In this document: positions 28,786-37,166 of the stretch, one piece after another
Numbering within the stretch: position 1 is the stretch's first letter
Layout: each line of letters begins with the position of its first letter
Assembly: GCA_944321955.1 (NCBI GenBank)
Contig: CALUNG010000001.1
Location: forward strand, 124,001-188,000
Length of the DNA: 64,000 nt
Reading direction: 5' to 3'
From: an uncultured Alistipes sp.
Lineage (GTDB): Bacteria > Bacteroidota > Bacteroidia > Bacteroidales > Rikenellaceae
The notes under the pieces: model-generated
Told to the model about the DNA's origin: nothing
The model's database searches: none
The model's input: the letters and a program-made list of their open reading frames with translations, nothing else
Position numbers and translations under genes: made by a program

Positions 28786-29037
28786 ATGATCAACAAGATT
28801 AAACTGGCCATAGTGGCGCTGCTCGGATTCTCGACGGCGTGCTCGAGCGTGAAGCAGACGACAAAAAGCAAAGACGATAAAACCCCGTCGGAAGAGGTTA
28901 CGCCTGCCATAAAGGTGATGTACGGAGTGCCGTCGCCGCGACCCGTTGATCCGTCGGAGAAGGAGCCTGCTCCCTTGAAGCAGGAGGCCGTAAAGGTTGA
29001 AAACCCCATTGAGGTCAATTCCGCCGAGGAGAAGTGA
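28786..29037 (+). CDS. Short lipoprotein paired with a radical SAM enzyme
   Basis: An 83-residue protein with a lipoprotein signal (MINKIKLAIVALLGFSTA, then Cys19). The mature part is a Lys/Thr/Pro/Glu-rich, apparently unfolded chain containing IKVMYGVPSP (residues 42-51). The MYGxP motif is what I recall from the Bacteroidota 'radical SAM-associated putative lipoprotein' family; most members carry a further domain after it, which is missing here. The ATG at 28786 is the signal-peptide start; a longer frame from 28753 overlaps a TATTTTTG promoter box at 28748-28755. Its stop codon overlaps the start of the radical SAM gene by one base. Confidence 0.75.
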   Translation: MINKIKLAIVALLGFSTACSSVKQTTKSKDDKTPSEEVTPAIKVMYGVPSPRPVDPSEKEPAPLKQEAVKVENPIEVNSAEEK

Positions 29038-30104
29038 TGCGTCCGGGTCTGCGCAAGAGAATTGCTCTGCGGCTGTTTGCCGACATGTATGCCGACAAGG
29101 TTGCCCGTCATGAACTGCGGACGCTGTTCTGGGAGATGACTTTGCGGTGTAATCTTGCGTGCCGTCATTGCGGCAGCGACTGTCGTGCCGACTCATCGGT
29201 TGCTGACATGCCGTTGGCGGATTTTCTCAAAGTCCTCGACGAGGAGATTACGCCGCATGTGCGTCCGAAGGATGTGCTGATCGTCTTTTCTGGCGGCGAG
29301 GTCCTCGTGCGGGACGATCTCGAGGAGGCCGGCCGTGCCGTCACTGAAAGAGGCTACGCCTGGGGTATGGTTACCAACGGCATGCTGTTGACGGAGAAAC
29401 GTCTTGCCGGCCTTGTCGATTCGGGCCTGCGTTCGCTCTCCGTAAGTCTCGACGGCTTTGCCGATACCCACAACTACATACGCCGCAATCCGTTGGCTTT
29501 CGATCGCGCCGTAGCGGCGATCGATGCCGTCGTGGCGCGCCCGGCGCTGGCGTTCGACGTCATAACATGCGTTACGTCGCCCATGGTCCCGCGTCTTGGT
29601 GAGTTCGCCGGGTGGCTCGTATCGCGCGGCGTACGGTCGTGGCGTATCTTCTCGATATTTCCGGCCGGAAGGGCCGAAGGCGACGATACGCTGTCGCTGT
29701 CGAACGAAGAGTTCCGTGCGGTTCTCGACTTCATAGTTCGTACGCGCCGTCAGGGCCGTATTGATGTCAGCTATGCATGCGAGGGCTTTCTGGGCGACTA
29801 CGAAGCCGAAGTGCGCGACGATTTCTACCAGTGTGCCGCCGGCGTGTCGGTAGCATCGATAAGGGTCGACGGATCGATTTCGGGGTGTACGAGCGTGCGC
29901 TCCGACTTCACGCAGGGAAACATCTACAGGGACCATTTCTGGGATGTGTGGCAGAACCGCTTCGAGCCATTCCGCAACAGGGAGTGGGCACGTACGGGCG
30001 AATGCGCCGAGTGCGACATGTTCCGATATTGTCAGGGCGGCGGAATGCACCTGCGCGACAACGACCGTCACCTCATGTATTGCCATTACAAGAAACTTTT
30101 ATAA
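29037..30104 (+). CDS. Radical SAM/SPASM-type maturase (lipoprotein-associated)
   Basis: A 355-residue radical SAM enzyme. The [4Fe-4S] site is CNLACRHC (Cys38, Cys42, Cys45), followed by VFSGGEVLVRDD and SVSLDG of the TIM-like core. The C-terminal part resembles a SPASM domain, with cysteines in FYQCAAGV, SGCTSV, GECAECDMFRYCQGG and MYCHY that could hold one or two auxiliary clusters. SPASM enzymes modify peptides or proteins. The tight coupling to the upstream lipoprotein (1-nt overlap) points to that protein as substrate or partner, as in the TIGR04133-type rSAM/lipoprotein systems (family recalled from memory). The reaction is unknown. Confidence 0.88.
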   Translation: MRPGLRKRIALRLFADMYADKVARHELRTLFWEMTLRCNLACRHCGSDCRADSSVADMPLADFLKVLDEEITPHVRPKDVLIVFSGGEVLVRDDLEEAGRAVTERGYAWGMVTNGMLLTEKRLAGLVDSGLRSLSVSLDGFADTHNYIRRNPLAFDRAVAAIDAVVARPALAFDVITCVTSPMVPRLGEFAGWLVSRGVRSWRIFSIFPAGRAEGDDTLSLSNEEFRAVLDFIVRTRRQGRIDVSYACEGFLGDYEAEVRDDFYQCAAGVSVASIRVDGSISGCTSVRSDFTQGNIYRDHFWDVWQNRFEPFRNREWARTGECAECDMFRYCQGGGMHLRDNDRHLMYCHYKKLL

Positions 30105-30124
30105 ACATATCCAAACCTGAATTC

Positions 30125-32344
30125 ATGAAACGATTTTACCTTATTGTCTCGGCCGTGAGCCTTTTTTTTGCTGTGTCGTGCGGCGGCAGCGATGTGCCCG
30201 TCTATCTCGATGACAGCAAGCCAATTGAGGATCGCGTCGAGGATGCCTTGAGCCGCATGACGCTCGAGGAGAAGATAGCCATGCTGCATGCTCAGTCAAA
30301 GTTTTCGTCACCGGGAGTCCCGCGCCTTGGTATTCCCGAGGTGTGGTGCTCGGACGGCCCTCACGGTATCCGTGAAGAGGTGCTGTGGGACGAGTGGGGC
30401 GGCGCCGGATGGACCAACGACTATTGTACGGCATTTCCGGCTTTGACATGCCTTGCCGCCTCGTGGGATCCGTCGATGTCGGCCATCTACGGCAAGGCCA
30501 TCGGCGAGGAGGCGCGCTACCGCAACAAGACCGTGCTGCTCGGCCCGGGCGTGAATATCTATCGCACGCCGCTCAACGGACGTAACTTCGAGTATATGGG
30601 CGAGGACCCGTATCTTGCCGGCCGCATGGTCGTTCCCTACATTCGCAACGTTCAGGAGCAGGGCGTGGCCACATGCCTCAAGCACTTTGCGCTGAACAAT
30701 CAGGAGTACCATCGCCATGACGTCAATGTCGAGGTAAGCGACCGTGCCCTGTATGAGATTTATCTGCCTGCATTCAAGGCCGGAGTCGTCGAGGGCGGAA
30801 CATGGTCTGTCATGGGATCGTACAACCTTTACGGCGGCGAACACTGCTGCCACAACAAACGCCTGCTTGTCGACATACTGCGTGGCGAGTGGGGCTTCGA
30901 CGGTACGGTCATATCTGACTGGGGCGGCGTGAGCGATACGCGTCAGGCTCTCGACAACGGCCTCGACCTCGAGTTCGGAACATGGACCGACGGCCTCGCA
31001 CGCAACAGCGGCGGCAGCGATGCCTACAACAACTACTATATGGCCAACCCGTTGCTGGAGTTGATCCGCTCGGAGGAGGGTGACGCGGCAAAGGCCGATA
31101 TCGCCAAGGTCGATGACAAGGTGCGCAACATCCTGCGCATGATCTTCCGCACGTCGATGGACCGTACGCGTCCGTACGGATCGTTCGCGACGCAGGAGCA
31201 TGCCGACGTGAGCCGCCGCATAGCCGAGAACGGTATCGTGCTGCTCAAGAACGACAATGCCGTGTTGCCCATATTGCCCGACAGTGTCTCGAAGATACTG
31301 GTTGTCGGCGAGAATGCGGCGCGCCGCATGACCATCGGCGGCGGCAGTTCGTCGTTGAAGGTCAAGTATGAGGTGCTGCCTGTCGAGGGTATGCGCAACG
31401 TCTACGGCGAAGATCGTATCGTCTTCATGAAGGGCTATTCGAGCGATTCCGACGAGAAGGTCGAGTCGCTTGACGAACTTCGTGCGGCTGCAGCCGAATG
31501 CGATGCCGTTGTTTTCTTCGGCGGTCTGAACAAACGCGGACATCAGGATTGTGAGGGAGGCGACCGTCAGGAGTATGGTCTGCCTTACGGACAGGATGCC
31601 GTCATCGAGGCACTGGTTGAGGCCAACCCGCGTACGGCTGTCGTCATAATCAGCGGCAATGCCGTTGCCATGCCGTGGGTAGACGACGTACCCGCCATTG
31701 TCGAGGGCTGGTATCTCGGTACGGAAGCCGGCAATGCTCTTGCAAACGTCATCTCGGGTGCCGTCAATCCGTCTGGCAAGCTGCCATTTACCTATTATGC
31801 GAAACTTGAGGATTGCGGAGCACATGCCTTTGATGAAGCATGCTATCCGGGTGTCGCTTCCGAAACCGATGAACGAAAAATATATGACGAGCGTTACAGC
31901 GAAGACATCTTCGTCGGATATCGTTGGGTCGACCTCTACAATATCGAGCCGACATTCCCGTTCGGTCACGGTCTCAGCTATACGACCTTCGAATACTCCA
32001 ATCTGCAGCTCGACAGAACGACGATGCCCGTCGACGGCAAACTGACCGTGACGGTTGATATCCGCAATACGGGTTCTGTGCGAGGTGGTGAGGTCGTGCA
32101 GCTATATGTCGGTGACAACGAATCGACGGTAGAGCGCCCGGTTCGTGAGCTCAAGGCTTTCGACAAGGTGTTCCTCGATCCGGGAGAGACGGCAACCGTC
32201 AGGTTCGAACTTGACCGTACGGCACTGCAATATTTCGATGCCGCCAAACATGACTGGCAGGTCGAACCGGGAGTATTTACCGTGTATGTCGGTTCGTCGT
32301 CGCGCGATCTGCGCGAAAAAGCCGAGTTTACGGTGGAAGGGTAA
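30125..32344 (+). CDS. GH3 family beta-glycosidase (lipoprotein)
   Basis: A 739-residue glycoside hydrolase family 3 enzyme, probably a periplasmic or surface beta-glucosidase or xylosidase. The signal peptide ends in a lipobox (FFAVSC, Cys19). The (alpha/beta)8 domain contains GVPRLGIPEVWCSDGPHGIR (key GIP and DGPHG), CLKHFALNNQE and the catalytic nucleophile in VISDWGGV (Asp near residue 265). The alpha/beta sandwich domain (about 370-560) and a C-terminal fibronectin III-like domain (VVQLYVGD) follow. The ATG at 30125 was chosen; a frame open further upstream only overlaps the radical SAM gene. It starts 20 bases after that gene. Confidence 0.93.
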   Translation: MKRFYLIVSAVSLFFAVSCGGSDVPVYLDDSKPIEDRVEDALSRMTLEEKIAMLHAQSKFSSPGVPRLGIPEVWCSDGPHGIREEVLWDEWGGAGWTNDYCTAFPALTCLAASWDPSMSAIYGKAIGEEARYRNKTVLLGPGVNIYRTPLNGRNFEYMGEDPYLAGRMVVPYIRNVQEQGVATCLKHFALNNQEYHRHDVNVEVSDRALYEIYLPAFKAGVVEGGTWSVMGSYNLYGGEHCCHNKRLLVDILRGEWGFDGTVISDWGGVSDTRQALDNGLDLEFGTWTDGLARNSGGSDAYNNYYMANPLLELIRSEEGDAAKADIAKVDDKVRNILRMIFRTSMDRTRPYGSFATQEHADVSRRIAENGIVLLKNDNAVLPILPDSVSKILVVGENAARRMTIGGGSSSLKVKYEVLPVEGMRNVYGEDRIVFMKGYSSDSDEKVESLDELRAAAAECDAVVFFGGLNKRGHQDCEGGDRQEYGLPYGQDAVIEALVEANPRTAVVIISGNAVAMPWVDDVPAIVEGWYLGTEAGNALANVISGAVNPSGKLPFTYYAKLEDCGAHAFDEACYPGVASETDERKIYDERYSEDIFVGYRWVDLYNIEPTFPFGHGLSYTTFEYSNLQLDRTTMPVDGKLTVTVDIRNTGSVRGGEVVQLYVGDNESTVERPVRELKAFDKVFLDPGETATVRFELDRTALQYFDAAKHDWQVEPGVFTVYVGSSSRDLREKAEFTVEG

Positions 32345-32362
32345 CCGCGAACGTCTTGATGT

Positions 32363-32403
32363 AAAAACTACGGGCAAGCTTTCAGGCTTGCCCGTAGTTT
32401 TTT
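32363..32403. terminator. Bidirectional intrinsic terminator
   Basis: An actacgggcaagc stem with its complement and an A-run/T-run on either side. It serves GH3 (+) and possibly the tRNA-Pro transcript (-). Confidence 0.85.
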
Positions 32404-32445
32404 GCGGATACAAAAAAGCCGCGAATCGATAGGATTGCGGCCTTG

Positions 32446-32520
32446 TCGAGGTACCCGGATTCGAACCGGGGACCCCCTGCTCCCAAAGCAGGTGCGCTAA
32501 CCGGACTGCGCTACACCTCG
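32446..32520 (-). tRNA. tRNA-Pro (anticodon TGG)
   Basis: A 75-nt cloverleaf on the minus strand. The acceptor is CGAGGTG paired with TACCTCG, the D-arm contains AGCGCAGTCCGGTTAGCGC, the anticodon stem CCTGC/GCAGG closes the loop TTTGGGA (anticodon TGG), and the T-arm is CCCGG-TTCGAAT-CCGGG. CCA is not encoded. Confidence 0.97.
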
Positions 32521-32530
32521 TTTGCGGCTG

Positions 32531-32561
32531 CAAAGATAACCGCTTTTTTGGTTACGTGCAA
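32531..32561 (-). promoter_or_regulatory. Promoter of tRNA-Pro(TGG)
   Basis: On the minus strand there is TTG (32559-32561), a 20-nt spacer and TATCTTTG (32531-32538), 10 bases upstream of the mature tRNA 5' end. Confidence 0.75.
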
Positions 32562-32644
32562 CTTTTTCGGATGCAGAACGCCGAAATGCCGTGATGGCAG
32601 TGTTAAAACCTGCGGCAGCGTGAGTGCCGACCCGTGTTTTTTCG

Positions 32645-32652
32645 TATCTTTG
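32645..32652 (+). promoter_or_regulatory. -7 promoter box for the EEP-family gene
   Basis: TATCTTTG, 18 bases upstream of the ATG at 32671. No clear -33 element. Confidence 0.5.
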
Positions 32653-32670
32653 TTAAACATAAACGATAAG

Positions 32671-33594
32671 ATGATGAAACGGGTATTTTTGTTTGCAGCC
32701 TTTTTGCTGATGTCGCTTGGTGCGGTGTCGCAGGATCTGGTGGTCGCCACCTACAACCTTCGCAACGATAATGAATCGGACCGCCGTGCCGGAAACGGAT
32801 GGGACAGGCGTCGCGACAAGGTGTGCGATATCATAGAGTACAACGGGTTCGATATTTTCGGGACGCAGGAGGTCAAGCACGGCATGCTGCTCGACATGTG
32901 TGCGGCGTTGCCCGGGTACGGATATGTAGGCGTTGGACGTGACGACGGTGCAACCGGCGGCGAATATTCGCCGATTTTCTATCGCAAAGATCGGTTCACG
33001 CTTCTCGACGGCGGCACGTTCTGGCTCTCGCCGCAGCCTGACCGCCCGAGCAAGGGCTGGGATGCGGCCCTGCCGCGTATATGTACGTGGGGACGCTTTC
33101 GGGATGAAAAGTGCGGCCGTGAGTTGTGGTTCTTCAATCTGCACATGGATCACATAGGCGTTGTGGCCAGACGCGAGAGTGCAAAGATGGTCGTCGATAC
33201 GATCGGACGCATGTGCGGCGCCGGTGCCGACGTGATCCTCACGGGCGATTTCAATGTCGACCAGCATAACGAGATATACGGCGTGTTGACCGGCCCCGGT
33301 ACGGTTGTCGATTCGTTTGTCGAGGCTGACAGGCGTTATGCCCGAAACGGAACGTTCAACGCTTTCGACCCGCAGGCATGGTCCGACAGCCGTATCGACC
33401 ATGTACTGGTTACGCCGACGTGGCACGTATGCAGTTATGCCGTGCTGACCGACGTCTACTGGAGCGAGGTTGCGGATGCCGAGAAACAGGGCTCGGATAA
33501 TTTTCCACGCGAGTTGTCGTATAGGCAATATGAGGTGCGCCTGCCTTCGGATCACTATCCGGTGGTCGTGAAACTCGAATATGCCGACAGGTGA
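32671..33594 (+). CDS. Secreted endonuclease/exonuclease/phosphatase (EEP) family protein
   Basis: A 307-residue protein with a signal peptide (MMKRVFLFAAFLLMSLGAVSQ). The EEP fold is clear: VVATYNLRND (Asn), GTQEVKHGML (metal Glu), FFNLHMDHIG (His), LTGDFNVDQ (Asp and Asn) and a final SDHYPVVV (catalytic Asp-His). Such secreted Bacteroidota enzymes may be phosphodiesterases or sphingomyelinase-like; the substrate is unknown. A second ATG three bases downstream is equally possible. It appears monocistronic. Confidence 0.9.
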   Translation: MMKRVFLFAAFLLMSLGAVSQDLVVATYNLRNDNESDRRAGNGWDRRRDKVCDIIEYNGFDIFGTQEVKHGMLLDMCAALPGYGYVGVGRDDGATGGEYSPIFYRKDRFTLLDGGTFWLSPQPDRPSKGWDAALPRICTWGRFRDEKCGRELWFFNLHMDHIGVVARRESAKMVVDTIGRMCGAGADVILTGDFNVDQHNEIYGVLTGPGTVVDSFVEADRRYARNGTFNAFDPQAWSDSRIDHVLVTPTWHVCSYAVLTDVYWSEVADAEKQGSDNFPRELSYRQYEVRLPSDHYPVVVKLEYADR

Positions 33595-33618
33595 CATTCC
33601 GCCTGCTGAATGAACTTG

Positions 33619-33660
33619 TGCGCCACGGCCTTTGCAGAGGCTGTGGCGCATCTGTTTTTG
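33619..33660 (+). terminator. Intrinsic terminator after the EEP-family gene
   Basis: A 12-bp stem (tgcgccacggcc with ggctgtggcgca, one wobble) followed by TCTGTTTTT. Confidence 0.8.
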
Positions 33661-33711
33661 AGGGCCGGGGTGTGCGGAAGTTCGTGTCATGATAAAAAAA
33701 GGTTGAAAATA

Positions 33712-33741
33712 TTTGTATTAATGAAATAATTGCTACTTTTG
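33712..33741 (+). promoter_or_regulatory. Promoter of the B12 uptake locus
   Basis: TTTG (33712-33715), an 18-nt spacer and TACTTTTG (33734-33741), right before the cobalamin riboswitch. Confidence 0.75.
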
Positions 33742-33745
33742 CAAC

Positions 33746-33937
33746 TGCATGGGTTTCCCGGGAGACGCGCTCTCGAGGGAATTAAAAGGGAATGCCGTGA
33801 AAATCGGCGACAGTTCCCGCTGCTGTAAGTTCCTGCCCGCAAGGGCACACGAGGTTTCGGCAATCTTTTAGCCACTGCCTGTCTGACAGGTCGGGAAGGC
33901 GCCGGAATCGGAACGAGTCAGAAGACCTGCCCGTGCA
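33746..33937 (+). promoter_or_regulatory. Cobalamin (AdoCbl-type) riboswitch
   Basis: The RNA contains the canonical B12 box, GCCACTG (33871-33877) followed by GGGAAGGC (33893-33900). The upstream core AAAAGGGAATGCCGTGAAAA and GCTGCTGTAAG segments are also present. The outer P1 stem pairs TGCATGGG (33746-33753) with CCCGTGCA (33930-33937). Cobalamin binding should repress the downstream uptake genes. Confidence 0.96.
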
Positions 33938-34186
33938 TTATACGTTTTGCGACCTGCGGAGGACGGGGCAGAATTCGGACAGTATTCAGCATATATCGTT
34001 CAACGGTATTATTCATTGTCGGAGTCGGGCATCTCCTTGCGGAGCGGTTACGTCGGGAAGTACGTGTGGCTGCGGTTGTCGCAAAGCTTTGTTGCAGAAT
34101 TGATATTTTTACGAAACATCCAGGTACCGGATGCGTTGTGTAAAATACGATTATAACAGACAATGACTTTTAATGTAAATTTAGAG
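33938..34186 (+). other. Long leader between riboswitch and first B12 gene
   Basis: About 250 bases without a convincing gene. A short frame at 33947-34156 begins with TTG and has no recognisable features. Small hairpins (CTCC-TTGC-GGAG near 34033 and the palindrome CAAAGCTTTG near 34082) may belong to the riboswitch expression platform. No classic U-tract terminator is evident. Confidence 0.5.
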
Positions 34187-35032
34187 ATGAACAAATTTAG
34201 ACTTTTGGCATTTGTGCTTTTGGCATCAGGTGTCGTTGCGTGCAGCAAGGAGGAGAACACTAACCCGACGGTTGATCCCGAACCAGCGACCGTAGTTGAT
34301 TTCGAGGAGGCCGAACTTGGCGATATCACCATGGACGGTTATAATCCTACGACATATCACAACGTATTGACAGGTAAACCTCAGGCCGGGTTGTGCGTGG
34401 ACGAGGACAATGCATATCTGGTGGACTGCATGGTATATGACGGTCTGCTCTATACCGAGAACGGCGTATCGTTCGGATCGTTCTACTCCGACTTCAAGGA
34501 GTTGTGGGGCGGTATTTACGATACGTGCTATGGTTTTGTCTTCTCGTCAAACCATGATGTGGAGGACGGTACTGTGGCAAACCAGTACAGCGTTTATTCG
34601 GCTACCAACGGCGACAACAAGTTCGCCGTGGCGTATGACGGTTCGTGGTGGAGCCCAACGTATCAGCAGCTTTACGGTACGTACGATCTCTCGACCTTCG
34701 TACTTGAGAAGAGTGCTACGGTACGCAGTGCCAGGTTTGCGCTTACGACCTATACCTACAAGACCATCATGGCTACCGACCCCAATGTAAACTATGCCAT
34801 CAAGGCTACGGGCTATCTCAACGGTTCGGAGACGGCAACACTCTCTATTGCACTGGCCAAGAACGGAACTGTCATTACGGACTGGACCGAGGTCGACATG
34901 AGCGGCCTGGGCGTTGTGGATAAGGTCACCTTCACCGTAGACTGGAGCAATACATCGTCGGCAGTCAACAGCCCCGAGAAATGGTTGCCTTTCTACTGGT
35001 GCATTGATGATGTGGAGATAGAACTTGAATAA
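34187..35032 (+). CDS. DUF4465 surface lipoprotein, probable BtuH-type cobalamin-binding protein
   Basis: A 281-residue lipoprotein (signal MNKFRLLAFVLLASGVVA, Cys19). The mature part begins with an acidic tether and VDFEEAELGD, then GVSFGSFYSDFKELWGGIYDTCYGF and SWWSPTYQQLYGTYD (quoted in parts), the sandwich typical of DUF4465. BtuH-type DUF4465 proteins bind cobamides on the surface of Bacteroides. Position directly downstream of a cobalamin riboswitch supports this role. The ATG at 34187 begins the signal peptide. A hairpin and a new promoter follow, so it may also form its own transcript. Confidence 0.85.
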   Translation: MNKFRLLAFVLLASGVVACSKEENTNPTVDPEPATVVDFEEAELGDITMDGYNPTTYHNVLTGKPQAGLCVDEDNAYLVDCMVYDGLLYTENGVSFGSFYSDFKELWGGIYDTCYGFVFSSNHDVEDGTVANQYSVYSATNGDNKFAVAYDGSWWSPTYQQLYGTYDLSTFVLEKSATVRSARFALTTYTYKTIMATDPNVNYAIKATGYLNGSETATLSIALAKNGTVITDWTEVDMSGLGVVDKVTFTVDWSNTSSAVNSPEKWLPFYWCIDDVEIELE

Positions 35033-35060
35033 AAAGTTTTTTGCCGAACTTTTGTGGGGG

Positions 35061-35095
35061 AGTTGCCTGCGTGCATGATGAGGACGCAGGTAACT
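35061..35095 (+). terminator. Hairpin between the DUF4465 gene and the rest of the B12 locus
   Basis: A 12-bp stem (agttgcctgcgt with acgcaggtaact, one wobble) and an 11-nt loop, followed only by CTTTGG. It may be a weak terminator, an attenuator or an mRNA-stability element. Confidence 0.5.
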
Positions 35096-35101
35096 CTTTG
35101 G

Positions 35102-35132
35102 TTTGAAGAGTCGGCGGATTTTGGTAATTTTG
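35102..35132 (+). promoter_or_regulatory. Second promoter inside the B12 locus
   Basis: TTTG (35102-35105), a 19-nt spacer and TAATTTTG (35125-35132), only 9 bases before the next ATG. The expected transcript would be almost leaderless and free of riboswitch control. Confidence 0.6.
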
Positions 35133-35141
35133 CAGTTCGAT

Positions 35142-36110
35142 ATGAGAAGGTCAGTTGAAACAGCGTTGGCGGCAGCCTGTATTGTGTTGTCCGTGTCGTG
35201 CAACCGTGACGGTTTCATCGAGGAGAAGACCGGAGGAGATGATACCCGTCGTCCGGTTACCGGGACGAGTTCCTCGACGGCTTCGAAGGTATTCGAGTAT
35301 ACGCCGGCGCCGGGCCAGTTCATCGGTGATGTGATCCTGAGCGGTTTCGACGGCAGCGAGACGACGCCCGAGGCGGCCTGTGCTTATGCCGAACGGCGCC
35401 TTTCGGAGCGTAACTACGTGTCGCTCGGCGGTTTCGGCGGCTATATCGTCGTGGGCTTCGACCACAGCATCGACAACGATGGTGGCTACAACATAGCAAT
35501 CGAAGGCAACTCGATGGCCGGCAGTTCCGAACCCGGAATCGTCTGGGTCATGCGTGACGAGAACGGCAACGGACTTCCCGACGATACGTGGTACGAGCTC
35601 AAGGGCTCGGAATATGGTGCCGAAGGAACCTTGAGCGGCTATTCCGTGACCTACTACCGTCCCGAGAACGCAAAATCGCCCGTGAGATGGACCGACAGCC
35701 TTGGCGGGGAGGGTGAGATAGACTATATCAGGGCACACTCTCAGGACAGTTACTATCCGGCGTGGGTCGAAGCGGATTCATATACGCTGACAGGTACCCG
35801 TCTTGCACCCAAAAACTATGTCGACGAAGAGACGGGCAACTGGGTGCAGCCTCCCTACGACTGGGGCTATGCCGACAACTTCAGCCCCGTTGACCGGCTA
35901 ACGGACGACGACAACGCCAATGCCGATCCCAGCAGCAACCACTTCAAGATAAGCAATGCCGTTACGGCCGACGGCCGTGCGGCCAACCTGCCGTACGTCG
36001 ATTTCGTGAAGGTGCAGACGGCGCTCAATACCAAGAGCGGCGGTTTGGGTGAGAACTCCACGGAGGTCTTTTCGGTTTCGGACTTCAACATGACGAAATA
36101 TTCGGAGTGA
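35142..36110 (+). CDS. Surface lipoprotein of the B12 uptake locus
   Basis: A 322-residue lipoprotein (signal MRRSVETALAAACIVLSVS, Cys20). The mature protein has SLGGFGGYIVVGFDHSIDN, GNSMAGSSEPGIVWVMRDEN and RDENGNGLPDDTWYELKGSE (quoted in overlapping parts). The DENGNGLPDD stretch looks like a calcium-binding loop. Similar 'cell surface protein' genes sit beside BtuG-like genes in Bacteroidota, but I do not know a proven function. It ends 1 base before the propeller gene, and the two are surely coexpressed. Confidence 0.8.
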   Translation: MRRSVETALAAACIVLSVSCNRDGFIEEKTGGDDTRRPVTGTSSSTASKVFEYTPAPGQFIGDVILSGFDGSETTPEAACAYAERRLSERNYVSLGGFGGYIVVGFDHSIDNDGGYNIAIEGNSMAGSSEPGIVWVMRDENGNGLPDDTWYELKGSEYGAEGTLSGYSVTYYRPENAKSPVRWTDSLGGEGEIDYIRAHSQDSYYPAWVEADSYTLTGTRLAPKNYVDEETGNWVQPPYDWGYADNFSPVDRLTDDDNANADPSSNHFKISNAVTADGRAANLPYVDFVKVQTALNTKSGGLGENSTEVFSVSDFNMTKYSE

Positions 36111-36111
36111 C

Positions 36112-37164
36112 ATGCGTCGTGCATTCCATACTCTGTTGACGGTGCTCGCTTCGGCGGGCATCTGGTCGTGTATGGACTATGGCCCGCAGCCCGAGGAGCG
36201 CTTTTCGGAGAGCGGCAAGGGCGTATTCATCGTCAACGAGGGCAATTTCAATTTCGGCAACGCTTCGCTGTCGTATTATGATGTCGCCGGCATGCGTGTC
36301 GAAAATTCCGTCTTCAGCCGCGCCAACGGCATATCACTCGGCGACGTGGCGCAGTCGATGACCGTGCATGACGGCCGCGGATATGTCGCCGTGAACAATT
36401 CGGGCGTCGTCTTCGTCATAGATCTGTCTACGTTCCGGCTTGTCGGCATGCTCGAAGGACTCACTTCGCCGCGCTACGTTCACTTCGCGAGCGACACCAA
36501 GGCCTACGTTACGGACCTTTACGATACGCGCATTACGATCTTCGATCCGACGACCATGCAGGTTACGGGTCATGTCGAGACGGGCCGCACGTCGACCGAA
36601 CAGATGGTGCAGTACGACCGCTACCTTTTCGTCAACTGCTGGTCGTACGACAACCGGATACTGGTCATCGATACGGAGACGGACGAGGTTTGCGACGAAA
36701 TAACCGTCGGCATACAACCGACCTCTCTCGTGCTCGACCGCAACGGCAAGATCTGGACCATAACCGACGGTGGATATGAAGGCAGTCCCTACGGATACGA
36801 GGCTCCGGCGCTTTACCGCATCGATGCCGCCACGCGCAAGGTCGAACGCGAGTTTCTCTTTGTTTTGGGCGATGCTCCGTCCGAAATTCGCATTGACGGT
36901 GACGGCGGTACGCTCTACTTTATCAACGGCGGCGTATGGCGCATGAGCGTCGATGCCGACCGGTTGCCCGACGAACCCTTCATCCCCGGTAGCGGAACGA
37001 TATATTACGGTCTCGGGGTCGATCCCGAAACGTCGGAGGTCTATGTGGCCGACGCCGTAGACTACATGCAGTCGGGTGTTGTCATGCGTTACTCGCCGAC
37101 AGGCGAGCTGCTCGACAGTTTCAGGGTGGGAGTGACCCCGGGCGATTTCTGTTTTGTAAGGTGA
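36112..37164 (+). CDS. btuG: BtuG-like surface beta-propeller lipoprotein (YncE/DUF5074 type)
   Basis: A 350-residue lipoprotein (signal MRRAFHTLLTVLASAGIWS, Cys20). The mature part is about seven repeats of YncE-like propeller blades, for example GKGVFIVNEGNFNFGNASLS, YVAVNNSGVVFVIDLSTF, KAYVTDLYDTRITIFDPTTM and YLFVNCWSYDNRILVIDTET. BtuG captures vitamin B12 with very high affinity at the cell surface and caps BtuB. The role is strongly supported by its place between the cobalamin riboswitch and the TonB receptor. It overlaps the region just before the receptor start. Confidence 0.9.
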   Translation: MRRAFHTLLTVLASAGIWSCMDYGPQPEERFSESGKGVFIVNEGNFNFGNASLSYYDVAGMRVENSVFSRANGISLGDVAQSMTVHDGRGYVAVNNSGVVFVIDLSTFRLVGMLEGLTSPRYVHFASDTKAYVTDLYDTRITIFDPTTMQVTGHVETGRTSTEQMVQYDRYLFVNCWSYDNRILVIDTETDEVCDEITVGIQPTSLVLDRNGKIWTITDGGYEGSPYGYEAPALYRIDAATRKVEREFLFVLGDAPSEIRIDGDGGTLYFINGGVWRMSVDADRLPDEPFIPGSGTIYYGLGVDPETSEVYVADAVDYMQSGVVMRYSPTGELLDSFRVGVTPGDFCFVR

Positions 37165-37166
37165 CG

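Noticed and set aside
29777-30124. N-terminal extension of the GH3 frame
   Set aside because: Reads through the end of the radical SAM gene in another frame; the lipoprotein signal peptide begins at 30125.
33947-34156. 69-codon frame in the B12 leader
   Set aside because: TTG start and no domain or signal; more likely chance in a structured leader.
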